A DNA stretch of 47,325 nucleotides from an uncultured Bacteroidota bacterium (GCA_913055635.1 CAJXLK010000036.1:1-47325), one strand, 5' to 3'; shown: positions 26,524 to 35,907, numbered from the stretch's first letter. The notes: generated by a model not told the origin, from the letters alone. A program made the numbers and translations.

Positions 26524-27597
26524 ATGAAGAAACATAATTTTTACGCCGGACCATCTATTATGCCGCAGTACACGGTAGACAAAACTGCTGAAGCCATTAA
26601 GGAACTGGATAATACCGGTTTATCGGTGATGGAAATATCTCACCGCTCCAAAGAATTTGACCAGATCATTAAAGAGGCTCAACAACTTTTCAAGGATCTG
26701 TTGGATATCCCAGATGGCTATCATGTACTTTTACTGGGCGGTGGTGCCAGTACCCAGTTTTTGATGGTGCCTTACAACTTTTTCAACAAGAAAGCGGCCT
26801 ATCTCAATACGGGCAATTGGGCCAAAAAGGCCATTAAGGAGGCCAAATTTTTTGGCGATGTGGATGTGGTGGCTTCTTCGGAGGATAAAAATTTCACCTA
26901 CATCCCCCGCGATTATAAGGTACCCGGTGACGCCGACTACTTTCATATAACCTCCAACAATACCATTTACGGCACTGAGCTGAAAGAAGATCCGGACGTG
27001 AACATGCCCCTGATTGCCGATATGTCGTCTGATATATTAAGCCGACCGGTCGATGTCTCTAAATATGATCTGATTTATGGCGGGGCCCAGAAGAACCTGG
27101 CTCCGGCGGGAGTGACCTTTGTGATAGTTAAAGAGGAAGCCCTCGGAAAGGTCGATCGGCCTATTCCTACCATGATGGATTATCAGACCCACATCAAGAA
27201 AGAATCGCTTTTCAATACCCCGCCGGTGGTTCCCATTTATTCGGCCCTTCAAACCCTGAAATGGGTGAAGCAGCAAGGCGGAGTGGAAGGAATGAACAAA
27301 ATCAACAATGAGAAGGCCCGGATGATGTATGAGGAGATCGAGCGCAACAAACTGTTCACCCCCAATATTGAACATGAACAGGATCGTTCCATCATGAATG
27401 TGACCTTTGTGATGAACGACGATTACAAAGACCTGGAAAAGGAATTCCTGGATTTTGCCACCGAAAGGGGCATGATTGGCATCAAAGGCCACCGTTCAGT
27501 AGGCGGTTTCCGGGCCTCCCTTTATAACGCCCTGCCTAAGGAAAGCGTTCAGGCCCTGATCGATGTCATGCAGGAGTTTGAAAATAAAAAAGCGTAA
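26524..27597 (+). CDS. serC: Phosphoserine aminotransferase
   Basis: SerC is a PLP enzyme that converts 3-phosphohydroxypyruvate and glutamate to phosphoserine and 2-oxoglutarate. The 357 residues start [15 protein letters not shown], the usual N-terminus. The PLP lysine is Lys190 in [12 protein letters not shown]. Other conserved stretches are [28 protein letters not shown] and the C-terminal [17 protein letters not shown]. It is the first gene of an apparent operon, with 19 bp to serA and a further 20 bp to DUF1015. Confidence 0.97.
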   Translation: MKKHNFYAGPSIMPQYTVDKTAEAIKELDNTGLSVMEISHRSKEFDQIIKEAQQLFKDLLDIPDGYHVLLLGGGASTQFLMVPYNFFNKKAAYLNTGNWAKKAIKEAKFFGDVDVVASSEDKNFTYIPRDYKVPGDADYFHITSNNTIYGTELKEDPDVNMPLIADMSSDILSRPVDVSKYDLIYGGAQKNLAPAGVTFVIVKEEALGKVDRPIPTMMDYQTHIKKESLFNTPPVVPIYSALQTLKWVKQQGGVEGMNKINNEKARMMYEEIERNKLFTPNIEHEQDRSIMNVTFVMNDDYKDLEKEFLDFATERGMIGIKGHRSVGGFRASLYNALPKESVQALIDVMQEFENKKA

Positions 27598-27616
27598 ACC
27601 TCAAAACCTGGAACCT

Positions 27617-28537
27617 ATGAAAAAGATATTGGTAGCCACCGTTAAACCTTTCCACCCCAATGCAGTGGAAAGCATCCGGGAAATTTGCTCGAAAGCCGGA
27701 TATGAGTTCAACCTGCTGGAAAAGTATCAGGACAAGTCGGCCCTTCTGGAAGCCGTTAAGGATGCCAATGCGCTGATTGTTCGCAGCGATAAAGTTACCA
27801 GTGATGTCATAGAAGCCGGTAAGAACCTGGAGATCATCGTCCGGGGCGGTGCAGGATATGACAACGTTGATCTGCAAGCCGCTTCCAAAAAGAATATCGT
27901 GGTGATGAATACCCCCGGGCAAAATTCCAATGCCGTGGCCGAGTTGGCCCTGGGCATGATGGTTTATTTTGCCCGCAATCAGTTCAACGGCAAAGCCGGC
28001 ACCGAACTTCGCGGTAAGAAACTCGGCATCCATGCCTTTGGCAACGTTGGCCAGTTGGTCGCTGAAGTGGCCCAGGGCTTCAATATGGACGTGTATGCCT
28101 ATGATCCCTTTGCCAAAGAAGCCGACATCCGGGAGAAAGGAGTTATCCCGGTTCAATCGGCCGAGGAGCTCTATCAAACCTGCCAGTATGTTTCCATCCA
28201 TATACCGGCCAATGATAAAACCAAGGCTTCGATCAATTATGACCTGATGAAGCGGATGCCTGAAAATGCCACCCTGGTCAATACGGCCCGCAAAGAAGTC
28301 ATTGACGAGGAAGGCCTGCAAAAGATCATGAAAGACCGCGACGATTTCAATTACATATCCGATATTGCCCCTGATTGCAAAGAGGTCTTTGAGGAAAACT
28401 ATGAAGGACGCTTCTTCTTTACCCCCAAGAAAATGGGGGCCCAGACATCTGAGGCCAATATCAATGCCGGTATTGCAGCCATCAATCAGATCAAGAATTA
28501 TTTTGAGAACGGCGACCGAACTTTTCAGGTAAATTAG
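27617..28537 (+). CDS. serA: D-3-phosphoglycerate dehydrogenase, lysine-type active site
   Basis: This NAD-dependent dehydrogenase catalyses the first step of serine synthesis. The start MKKILVATVKPFHPNAVESI is chosen; the frame extends 18 codons upstream into serC without family similarity. It has 306 residues and no ACT or ASB regulatory domain, so serine feedback through those domains is absent. The substrate loop RGGAGYDNVD and Arg225 are present. The usual Glu and His of the dehydrogenase relay are not: the His position of TPHIGA reads TPKKMGAQT, and the Glu of the VFxxEP block aligns with APDCKEV (Cys254). The Rossmann loop is HAFGNVG, with Ala for the first Gly. A lysine replacing the His is known from the type IIIK enzyme of Entamoeba and its bacterial relatives. 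It lies between serC and DUF1015. Confidence 0.93.
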   Translation: MKKILVATVKPFHPNAVESIREICSKAGYEFNLLEKYQDKSALLEAVKDANALIVRSDKVTSDVIEAGKNLEIIVRGGAGYDNVDLQAASKKNIVVMNTPGQNSNAVAELALGMMVYFARNQFNGKAGTELRGKKLGIHAFGNVGQLVAEVAQGFNMDVYAYDPFAKEADIREKGVIPVQSAEELYQTCQYVSIHIPANDKTKASINYDLMKRMPENATLVNTARKEVIDEEGLQKIMKDRDDFNYISDIAPDCKEVFEENYEGRFFFTPKKMGAQTSEANINAGIAAINQIKNYFENGDRTFQVN

Positions 28538-28557
28538 CAAACCAAAAAAGCGTCAAC

Positions 28558-29814
28558 ATGGCAATTGTAAAACCGTTTAAAGGAATCCGACCCCCGAAAC
28601 AGCATGCCGAAGAGGTGGCATGTCTGCCCTATGATGTCATGAATACGGAAGAAGCCCGTGAAATGGCCAAAGGCAAGGAAAAATCCTTGCTTCATATCAC
28701 CCGCAGTGAAATTGATCTGCCGGAGAACACCGATCCCCACGCAGGGGAAGTCTATGACCAGTCAAAGGACAATTTCAAAAAGTTCATGGAGAAGGGCTGG
28801 CTTCAACAGGAAGACAAACCCAAATTTTATATTTATGCCCAGACCATGAATCATCAAACCCAGTATGGCATTGTAGGGGCTGCTGCTGTCGACGATTATC
28901 TGAACGGGATCATCAAAAAACACGAATTGACCCGGCCCGATAAGGAAGAAGACCGGATGAAAATCATCCGCGAGAACAATGCCGATCTGGAACCGGTGTT
29001 CTTTACCTATCCGGCGGTGGATGAAATTGATCAGCTGGTCGATCAGGTGGTTCAAAGCAAGGATCCTGAATATGACTTTGTTTCTGAAGACGGGTTCGGA
29101 CACCATTTCTGGGTTATTGACGAGGATGCCACCAATGAAAAGATCGAGCGGCTCTTCGCCGAGAAGGTGCCCAATACCTATGTCGCCGACGGGCACCATC
29201 GTACAGCTGCTGCCGCTCTGGTAGGGAAGGAAAAACGCGAAAAGAATCCCAATCATACCGGCCAGGAAGCCTATAACTATTTTATGGCCGTACATTTTCC
29301 GGACAATCAGCTCCACATCCTTGATTACAACCGCGTGATCAAAGACTTGAACGGTCTGGAGCCTGCTGATTTTATGGAAAAGCTCAAGGATGCCTTTGTC
29401 ATAGAGGAGAAAGGCAGTGAACCCTATAAGCCGGCTGAAATGCATACCTTTTCCATGTACCTGGAAGGCAAATGGTATGCCTTAAAAGCCAAAGAACATA
29501 CCTATGACGACAATGACCCCATTGAGGGCCTGGATGTAACCATCCTGACCAACCAGGTATTGCAACCCATCCTGGATATTCAGGATCTGAGGCGCTCCAA
29601 ACGCATTGATTTTGTTGGCGGCATCCGGGGGCTCAAAGAGCTCCAGCGCCGCGTAGACAGCGGTGAGATGAAGGTGGCTTTTGCTCTTCATCCTGTCTCT
29701 CTGAGTCAGCTCATCCATATTGCCGATACCGGTAACATCATGCCCCCGAAGACCACCTGGTTTGAACCCAAGCTTCGCAGCGGGCTGGTTATTTATAAGT
29801 TTGAGGATGTTTGA
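28558..29814 (+). CDS. DUF1015 family protein in the serine operon
   Basis: This 418-residue cytoplasmic protein matches DUF1015, a family of unproven function often found beside serA and serC. Conserved blocks are the N-terminal IVKPFKGIRPPKQHAEEVACLPYDV, the KKHELTRPDKEEDRMKI block (about 120-135) and YVADGHHRTAAAALVGKE (about 208-225). The DGHHR motif recalls the motif of the ParB/sulfiredoxin fold that also includes serine kinases, so a role in handling phosphoserine is plausible, but this is inference. No phosphoserine phosphatase (serB) is in the window. It is 20 bp after serA and ends with a strong terminator at 29869. Confidence 0.88.
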   Translation: MAIVKPFKGIRPPKQHAEEVACLPYDVMNTEEAREMAKGKEKSLLHITRSEIDLPENTDPHAGEVYDQSKDNFKKFMEKGWLQQEDKPKFYIYAQTMNHQTQYGIVGAAAVDDYLNGIIKKHELTRPDKEEDRMKIIRENNADLEPVFFTYPAVDEIDQLVDQVVQSKDPEYDFVSEDGFGHHFWVIDEDATNEKIERLFAEKVPNTYVADGHHRTAAAALVGKEKREKNPNHTGQEAYNYFMAVHFPDNQLHILDYNRVIKDLNGLEPADFMEKLKDAFVIEEKGSEPYKPAEMHTFSMYLEGKWYALKAKEHTYDDNDPIEGLDVTILTNQVLQPILDIQDLRRSKRIDFVGGIRGLKELQRRVDSGEMKVAFALHPVSLSQLIHIADTGNIMPPKTTWFEPKLRSGLVIYKFEDV

Positions 29815-29868
29815 GGCCTCTAGCCGGTTTATCTCACCAGGCTGAACACGAATTGTCAACTGAAATGG

Positions 29869-29906
29869 AACCGCCGCGTTTGTGAGGAAATGCGGCGGTT
29901 TTTTTA
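29869..29906 (+). terminator. Intrinsic terminator after DUF1015
   Basis: Stem AACCGCCGC (29869-29877) / GCGGCGGTT (29892-29900) with a 14-nt loop is followed by a further run of T. It closes the serC-serA-DUF1015 transcript. Confidence 0.85.
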
Positions 29907-30067
29907 TGTGCCGTTTTTCTGGGGTTGATACATTAACCCTGTGTTTCCCCCGTCTTTATACTAAAATGCTTTTTTTTAACGCGCCGTTGTTTAGGGTTTG
30001 AAACATCCCGTCTGCAACTTCCGCCAGGCTTGCTATTAGATGGTTTTTTTTTTAGGTGGATGGCCTT

Positions 30068-31189
30068 CTATAACAGCTGAATCAACTTGTTGATGGCCTT
30101 GTCGCTGTTGAATTGCTGTTCAACTTTCTCGCGGCCAAAATCTCCAAAAAGGGCTTGAAGATCTTTTCGATCAATGAGTTGATGTACCTGTTGGAAGAGT
30201 TCCGTTGAATTGCCCGTTTCCACCAGCAACCCGTTTTTATTGTGCTCGACGATTTCCGGAATGCTGCTGATGTTAAAGGCTACGATCGGTTTGCGGGCGG
30301 CCATGACTTCAAGCAGGGTATGGGAAGAGCCTTCATGGAGCGAGGGAAAGACAAAAATATCAATTTTTTGGATGAAATCCTGGATGTCCTCAATGAAATC
30401 CATAAAAACCACCTTGTCTTCTACTTCCAGCCGCGAAGCGTAATTTTTTAACTGAGGCTTCAGTTTGCCCGATCCGGCGATGAGAATCCGAAAAGAGATT
30501 CCCTGCTGTTGCAGATAATGGGCCAGCTCAACGAGGTATTTCTGCCCTTTTTGCTCAACCAGCCTTCCTATGTTGCCCAGGATGATTTCCCCGTTTGAAC
30601 GGGTGGAGGCGCCCTTACGATTTTTTTGGAGGCCCGGCCGGGTTAAATCCACTTCGTTGTATATCAGGTGGATCTTATCCCGATCGATGAAGGCAGCATT
30701 GTGGGTAACCAGCAAATTTTTGATGGCCCGCGAGTTGACAATGATCGCATCGGTCAGTCTGGCGTAAAGATGGCGGTTGACCAGGTTGTTCTTTAAGGGC
30801 AGGGCCGTGCCCCGTCTATAAATGATTTTTTTGATGCCGGCCATTTTTGCCGGCAGGGCTGCGGCTTTCAAATCACAGGTTAACCCGGCGATCATCGTCC
30901 GGGCTTTGGTGCGCCTTAATAATATATAGAGCAGCAGCAGCTTTAGGGGATTCAAAAACGAGAGGTTGCGGATTTTTATCGGAATGGTACGAATGCCCGT
31001 TTCCCGGGATTTTTGGTAGAGAAGGCCCCGTGGGTTCGAAAATACTATGGGTTCAAAACCCCTTGCCTTCAGCTTTTTTGCCGTCTCGTAGTGCCATTTT
31101 TCACCGCCTCCCCATATGACAGAGCTGTTGATAAGACATATCCTATATGGTAGGTGCTGATTCAAATTTTTTCTTTTATTTTGTTCCAT
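30068..31189 (-). CDS. Glycosyltransferase family 4
   Basis: This is a GT-B fold retaining glycosyltransferase of 373 residues from the chosen start MEQNKRKNLNQHLPYRICLI. A start at 31261 would add 24 residues without family similarity, and either is possible. The N-terminal acceptor domain has SVIWGGGEKWHYETAKKLKARG, typical of GT4 enzymes that build lipopolysaccharide or capsule. The C-terminal donor domain has LGNIGRLVEQKGQKYLVEL and the nucleotide-sugar motif FPSLHEGSSHTLLEVMAARKP, which contains the E-x7-E pair. No other polysaccharide gene is nearby, so the acceptor and sugar are unknown. It is monocistronic and likely works at the cytoplasmic face of the inner membrane. Confidence 0.9.
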   Translation of the reverse strand: MEQNKRKNLNQHLPYRICLINSSVIWGGGEKWHYETAKKLKARGFEPIVFSNPRGLLYQKSRETGIRTIPIKIRNLSFLNPLKLLLLYILLRRTKARTMIAGLTCDLKAAALPAKMAGIKKIIYRRGTALPLKNNLVNRHLYARLTDAIIVNSRAIKNLLVTHNAAFIDRDKIHLIYNEVDLTRPGLQKNRKGASTRSNGEIILGNIGRLVEQKGQKYLVELAHYLQQQGISFRILIAGSGKLKPQLKNYASRLEVEDKVVFMDFIEDIQDFIQKIDIFVFPSLHEGSSHTLLEVMAARKPIVAFNISSIPEIVEHNKNGLLVETGNSTELFQQVHQLIDRKDLQALFGDFGREKVEQQFNSDKAINKLIQLL

Positions 31190-31556
31190 CGCAAAATTAG
31201 TATTTTCATCTGGATAAAGACTTATTTGAGGCTCTGAAATTGCTCTTACGCTGAACCTCATTACATGTTGTTCAACGCCATCGCTGTCGAACCTGATGCC
31301 ATATAGATTTTCTGGCCCCGGGGATGTTTGCTTCCGGGTTCATCGGGTTGAAGTTCTGGATTTTATGCCTACATTATACTTCAATCAAGTATGATTGAAC
31401 CAATCCCCTGGAAATCCCCTGCTATATAAATTTTTTTGGGTTTTCAGCAGGCGGTTTTCATGAACCCTTAATGGATTGTATCGATTTTTTTTCATTTTTT
31501 CCAACAAGGTTCCTGCCATATTTTTATCTTTATAACCATCCCTCGATTGCAATTGT
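31190..31556. other. Intergenic region, glycosyltransferase / lipoprotein (divergent)
   Basis: This A/T-rich region holds the promoters of two divergent genes. TATCTTTA at 31525-31532, 25 bp before the lipoprotein ATG, resembles the -7 boxes before serC and the TPR gene. TAATTTTG on the minus strand (31192-31199) matches the -7 consensus but lies too close to the glycosyltransferase ATG at 31189 to be its promoter unless translation starts further in. No gene is seen here. Confidence 0.4.
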
Positions 31557-32078
31557 ATGGATTTAATCAAATACTTATTTATTGGGCTTTTTTTATTCAC
31601 CTTTTCCTGTTCGGCGCCCCGGAATACACAGGAAAAAATGCCTTCTTCGCGACCGGATATTCTGAAGCTAGAGGCTCCGGATACCCTGGAAAAGGGAAAG
31701 CAAGTTCACATTGAGCTGACCAATATTTCTAAATCCGATACCTTTGAGCTTTATAAACCCCGAAATTTAGAGGTCAGTAAGAAAGAAGGCGAAAAATGGC
31801 GGACTGTAAAAACCCTTTATTGCCCTTGCGGGGCTTCCTGTCCGGCACCACCCGAACACATCCCTTTATTCCCCGGTAAAAGTTTTTCCTTTCATTGGGA
31901 TCAAAAGGAACAATGGTGTGGTGAGGTTGACGAACAGGGAATACCCAGGATGCACAGCCGGTTTCCCGGATATGGAACTTACAGAATGGCCATTCGTTAT
32001 CTGTCTGGCCCGGATCAAAAGGTGCAAAGCTTTTATGTGGAATTCTCCATTGTCCCTTCTAAACAATCCAGCCCTTAA
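31557..32078 (+). CDS. Putative lipoprotein with Cys-Pro-rich motif
   Basis: This 173-residue protein has a lipoprotein signal peptide (MDLIKYLFIGLFLFTFSC, lipid-modified Cys18 followed by Ser-Ala-Pro). The mature part looks like a beta-sandwich (IELTNISKSDTFELYKPRNLEV; TYRMAIRYLSGPDQKVQSFYVEF), similar in outline to immunoglobulin-like or BsuPI-type inhibitor folds. It contains a striking cluster LYCPCGASCPAPPEH and a further Cys in QWCGEV, four cysteines in all. They could form disulphides or bind a metal. I do not recognise the family. It stands alone between the glycosyltransferase gene and a 531-bp gap. The Ser after Cys18 does not suggest inner-membrane retention, so an outer-membrane location is likely. 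Confidence 0.72.
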   Translation: MDLIKYLFIGLFLFTFSCSAPRNTQEKMPSSRPDILKLEAPDTLEKGKQVHIELTNISKSDTFELYKPRNLEVSKKEGEKWRTVKTLYCPCGASCPAPPEHIPLFPGKSFSFHWDQKEQWCGEVDEQGIPRMHSRFPGYGTYRMAIRYLSGPDQKVQSFYVEFSIVPSKQSSP

Positions 32079-32609
32079 AAGAGCAGAATGAATATGTATC
32101 CAAAAAAGAAGAAATTCTTTTCAAATCCCTTCAGGCAGCTCTGGTCCAAAAAAGAATAATGGAGTAGGAAGTCAAAATGGGGCCTTTCTTTGGATCTGCT
32201 ATACCAACAATACCTTTATGAGAAACCAACAGGGCAGACCTTGGCAGTTCAAACGAGTAGAATCGATCAACCAGCAGCAAGAGCCATTTATAGGGGGGAG
32301 GTTCACCTATGGAATAAATTTTAATTCATATAAATAATGGCCATGCAGGGATCCGATGTAATAATTTGGTTGTTCATGCTACCCATTTATATCAACATCC
32401 GACCAGTTCGTTTACAAAAAGAGGGAATTAAGTATCTTTCAACGGTATAATTTCATTTGATGAGATGCAAGAAGGGATTACGGGAACAATCAACCTACAA
32501 ATAACTTTCAACCCATTTTATTACATGTTGATCGAAATAATATAATAGATAGGTATTAAATGGGTTATAGCAGAAATTCACCATAAAATAAATATGTAAA
32601 TTAAAATAT
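32079..32609. other. 531-bp gap with short reading frames, possible gene remnant
   Basis: No normal-sized gene is present. Three short plus-strand frames occur: 32088-32159 (23 codons, MNMYPKKKKFFSNPFRQLWS...), 32218-32337 (39 codons, ending EPFIGGRFTYGINFNSYK) and 32343-32450 (35 codons). The second ends in an alternating aromatic pattern like the last strand of an outer-membrane beta-barrel, so this may be the decayed 3' end of a barrel gene. The evidence is weak. A 90-codon minus-strand frame at 32495-32767 overlaps the next gene and is not supported. Confidence 0.3.
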
Positions 32610-35600
32610 ATGAGGCGACACACGTTACTGACCATCACCCTGATGTTTGTTCTGACCGGAGTATGGGGACAACCCTGGGTAAAACATGTAGACGATATTG
32701 AAAAGAAGGGCGATCCCGTAACTTTTTTTGAGCTGCAGGAAGCTTTCGAGGAGTACTGGAGTGGCAAAGGAGTGGAGCGGGGGACCTATCTAAAGAACGG
32801 GGTTCGTCGGAAGGCCCCTGGCTGGAAGCAATTTAAGCGGTGGGCGCATTACTGGCAATACCGGATTGATCCTGCGACGGGGAAATTTCCCAACACCACG
32901 CCTTACCGGGAATTGAAGGCCTATAAACGGGAACATTCCCAGGCCATGGCTTCGGATCCCTCTTCGTGGAGAAACCTGGGGATAGCCTCTTCCGAAGGAG
33001 GCTATGCTGGTATTGGCCGGCTGAATGCCATTGCTTTTCATCCCGATGACGATCAGGTAATGTGGGTGGGGGCGCCTTCAGGCGGCTTATGGAAGAGTGA
33101 AGACGGGGGCAGTTCCTGGCGCATTCAGAATGAAGGCACGGCTGTATTGGGGGTCAGCGACATCGTTGTGCCTGATGATTACAGCTCATCCCAGACCCTT
33201 TTCATTGCCACCGGCGACCGCGACGGGGGCAGTTTGTGGACCCTCGGGGGCGGCCAGTCCAATGACAACAACAGCATGGGGGTTTTGAAATCGAGTGATG
33301 GGGGAGAGACCTGGCAGACCAGCCTTTCGTTCGATGTCAGTCAAAAGAAACTGGTTACCCGCATTTTGATGCATCCCGGCGATGATCGGGTGCTTTACGC
33401 GGCTACCTCCGACGGGGTTTACCGCACGCAGGATGAAGGGGCCAACTGGGAATATCTTTCTTCTGCCTCGTTTATCGATATGGAATTTAAGCCGGGTGAT
33501 CCCACCATCATGTACGGGTCAACCCAGTCCTACAGCCAAACACGGATTTATCGCTCCACTGACGGGGGGAAGAGCTGGGAAATGGTCCAGGAAGTCTCGG
33601 GCATCCGGACGGAGCTTTCTGTGACCCCTGATGCCCCGGCCCGGGTCTATGCCATTGCCGCCAACAACCAGGGGGGGCTAAAAGGCATCTATCGCTCCAC
33701 CGATTCCGCCAAGTCATTCGAGCTGGTTCATTCCGGACAGAACTTGCTGGGGTATTACAGCGATGGCTCGGAGACTGGCGGGCAGGGATCCTACGATTTG
33801 ACGATCCAGGCCGATCCCAATCATGGGGATACCCTTTTTGTCGGGGGCATCAATACCTGGCGCTCGACCAACGGCGGGGAAACCTGGACCTGTGTGAACA
33901 TGTGGACCGGCAGTTCCACCTACAACAAGAGTTCGGTGCCGGTGGTTCATGCCGATAAACACGCCATGGCCTTTCAGAATGGTTCATCCGTATTTTTCGA
34001 AGGCAATGACGGGGGCATTTACAAATCCACCGACTACGGCAACTCGTGGACGGATCTGACCAATGGGATGGTCATCAGCCAGCTCTACCGCATCGGACCC
34101 TCCCGGAGTGATTCTTCCCTGGTGATTGCCGGGCTTCAGGATAACGGGACCAAGGTGATGAATGACCGGCAATGGGATAATGTGATTGGCGGCGACGGGA
34201 TGGAATGCATCATCGATTATTCCAATCCCAACATTCAGTACGGGACGCTTTACTATGGAGACATATACCGCACCAAAGACCGGTGGAACACCCGCACCAG
34301 TATCCGGCCCCTCGACAGCCTCAAGGGCCACTGGGCCACCCCTTATGCAATTAACCCCGAGAATCCGGCTTCCCTTTATGCCGGTTACAATTACCTGTGG
34401 AAAACCACCGACCGGGGCGATAACTGGCAAAAAATATCGGATGTCCAATCGGACCGGAAAATTCGAAGCCTCGGTGTGGCCCCCACCGATACCCAGGTGA
34501 TCTACATGGGCGATCCCGGGCACCTGTGGAAAACCACCGATGGAGGTCAGAACTGGCAGGAAGTGACCGGCTCGTTGCCGGTCAATACCGGCTATATTAC
34601 CGGGTTACAGGTTCATGCCGATTCCTCCAGCCACGTTTGGGTTACCATGGGCAATTACAATCAAAACGGGGTGTTTGAAAGCACCGACGGCGGCAATACC
34701 TGGAACAATATAAGTGGCGGATTGCCGGATGTTCCGGTGATGGATGTGGTTCAGAATCGCCGCAATGAAGATCAGCGGGAACTATATGCAGCCACCGATA
34801 TTGGCGTTTTCCGAAAGATCGGCCGGGAGGAGTGGAAGATCTTTTCCAACCGGCTGCCCAACGTGGTGGTCACCGAACTGGACATATACTACGATAAGCA
34901 GACTGCCAGCAATCAGCTGCGTGCAGGTACTTACGGACGGGGATTATGGGAGACCAGCATTCCCTCGCTTAACTATGTGCCCCGGCCTGCCAGCTTTCAG
35001 ACGCAGATCAACCCTGAATCGGTAGACCTTTCCTGGCAGTTCAACGGAGCCGGCGACAGCGTTGTGGTGGCCTTCTCCAGAGCGCCCTTTGAAGGCAGCC
35101 CCAGCGACAGCATCCGCTATGAGCCGGGAGATGAATTTGCACCCGGTGAAACAGTGATTTATTCAGGAAAAGATCAAAATGCCTATACCCACAGCGGACT
35201 CACTACACTGACCGACTACCATTACCGCATATGGTCGTTCAATGGCCAGCTCTACAGCGATTCCCGCAGCCTCAAAGTGACCACCACCTGCCACGCCCCG
35301 GGTGAACAGGCCACTTCCCTGGACTATTCCAGTGTGGGAACCGATTACATCACACTGAAGTGGACCAATGGCGAGGGGTATGGTACATTGATCACCGCTT
35401 CTGAGGCTGCCTCCATCGACCAGGACCCGCAAAGTGGTCGGGGTTATCATGCCAGCTCTACCTATGGCCAGGGCAGCCAGGTGGGCGACGGTATTTATGC
35501 CGTTTACGACGGCCAAAATGATTCGGTACGGGTCGAAGGGCTCCAAGCTGACCGGGTTTATTATTTCAACCTCTATGAATACAACCTCACCGATAGCTGC

Positions 35601-35903
35601 TACCTCAAACCGGCCCTGAAAGGAGGTACCACAACCATGGCCGTTGGTCGAGAAACCCTTTCCCAGGCAGGTTTCCGTGTTTATCCCAATCCGGCCGGCC
35701 GGCATATCCGCATCGAGTCACCGGCCAGCCTCAAACGGTTCACCTGTAAACTGGTCAACTACACCGGCCAAACCGTATATCAAAGCCAATGTGGCGATGT
35801 CTCAGCCGTTACCATCCCCACCGAAGGCTTTTCCTCCGGGGTCTATATTTTAATCATCGATACCGCTCATAACCGCTTTGAACAAAAGGTGGTGGTCGAG
35901 TAG
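32610..35903 (+). CDS. T9SS-sorted BNR/sortilin-type beta-propeller protein
   Basis: This large secreted protein has 1097 residues. Signal peptide: MRRHTLLTITLMFVLTGVWG. From about 130 to 780 it carries a series of Asp-box (BNR) repeats, for example SEDGGSSW, SSDGGETW, STDGGKSW, STNGGETW, STDYGNSW, TTDRGDNW, TTDGGQNW and STDGGNTW, which form one or two VPS10/sortilin-like beta-propellers. Two fibronectin-III-like regions follow (about 790-900 and 905-1010). The last 75 or so residues are a type A T9SS sorting domain (FRVYPNPAGRHIRIES, GVYILIIDT, ending KVVVE), so the protein is exported across the outer membrane by the type IX system and cleaved or anchored. BNR propellers bind glycans or proteins; a sialidase active site is not evident. 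It is monocistronic. Confidence 0.92.
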   Translation: MRRHTLLTITLMFVLTGVWGQPWVKHVDDIEKKGDPVTFFELQEAFEEYWSGKGVERGTYLKNGVRRKAPGWKQFKRWAHYWQYRIDPATGKFPNTTPYRELKAYKREHSQAMASDPSSWRNLGIASSEGGYAGIGRLNAIAFHPDDDQVMWVGAPSGGLWKSEDGGSSWRIQNEGTAVLGVSDIVVPDDYSSSQTLFIATGDRDGGSLWTLGGGQSNDNNSMGVLKSSDGGETWQTSLSFDVSQKKLVTRILMHPGDDRVLYAATSDGVYRTQDEGANWEYLSSASFIDMEFKPGDPTIMYGSTQSYSQTRIYRSTDGGKSWEMVQEVSGIRTELSVTPDAPARVYAIAANNQGGLKGIYRSTDSAKSFELVHSGQNLLGYYSDGSETGGQGSYDLTIQADPNHGDTLFVGGINTWRSTNGGETWTCVNMWTGSSTYNKSSVPVVHADKHAMAFQNGSSVFFEGNDGGIYKSTDYGNSWTDLTNGMVISQLYRIGPSRSDSSLVIAGLQDNGTKVMNDRQWDNVIGGDGMECIIDYSNPNIQYGTLYYGDIYRTKDRWNTRTSIRPLDSLKGHWATPYAINPENPASLYAGYNYLWKTTDRGDNWQKISDVQSDRKIRSLGVAPTDTQVIYMGDPGHLWKTTDGGQNWQEVTGSLPVNTGYITGLQVHADSSSHVWVTMGNYNQNGVFESTDGGNTWNNISGGLPDVPVMDVVQNRRNEDQRELYAATDIGVFRKIGREEWKIFSNRLPNVVVTELDIYYDKQTASNQLRAGTYGRGLWETSIPSLNYVPRPASFQTQINPESVDLSWQFNGAGDSVVVAFSRAPFEGSPSDSIRYEPGDEFAPGETVIYSGKDQNAYTHSGLTTLTDYHYRIWSFNGQLYSDSRSLKVTTTCHAPGEQATSLDYSSVGTDYITLKWTNGEGYGTLITASEAASIDQDPQSGRGYHASSTYGQGSQVGDGIYAVYDGQNDSVRVEGLQADRVYYFNLYEYNLTDSCYLKPALKGGTTTMAVGRETLSQAGFRVYPNPAGRHIRIESPASLKRFTCKLVNYTGQTVYQSQCGDVSAVTIPTEGFSSGVYILIIDTAHNRFEQKVVVE

Positions 35904-35907
35904 TATA

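Noticed and set aside
27566-28540. 324-codon minus-strand frame opposite serA
   Set aside because: It mirrors serA almost exactly and is a by-product of its codon use; serA has clear family motifs and operon spacing.
30990-31070. tRNA-like GGGTTCGAAAAT stretch
   Set aside because: It lies inside the glycosyltransferase coding sequence and no cloverleaf can be formed around it.
32495-32767. 90-codon minus-strand frame at the T9SS cargo start
   Set aside because: It overlaps the signal peptide region of a well-supported gene and shows no domain.
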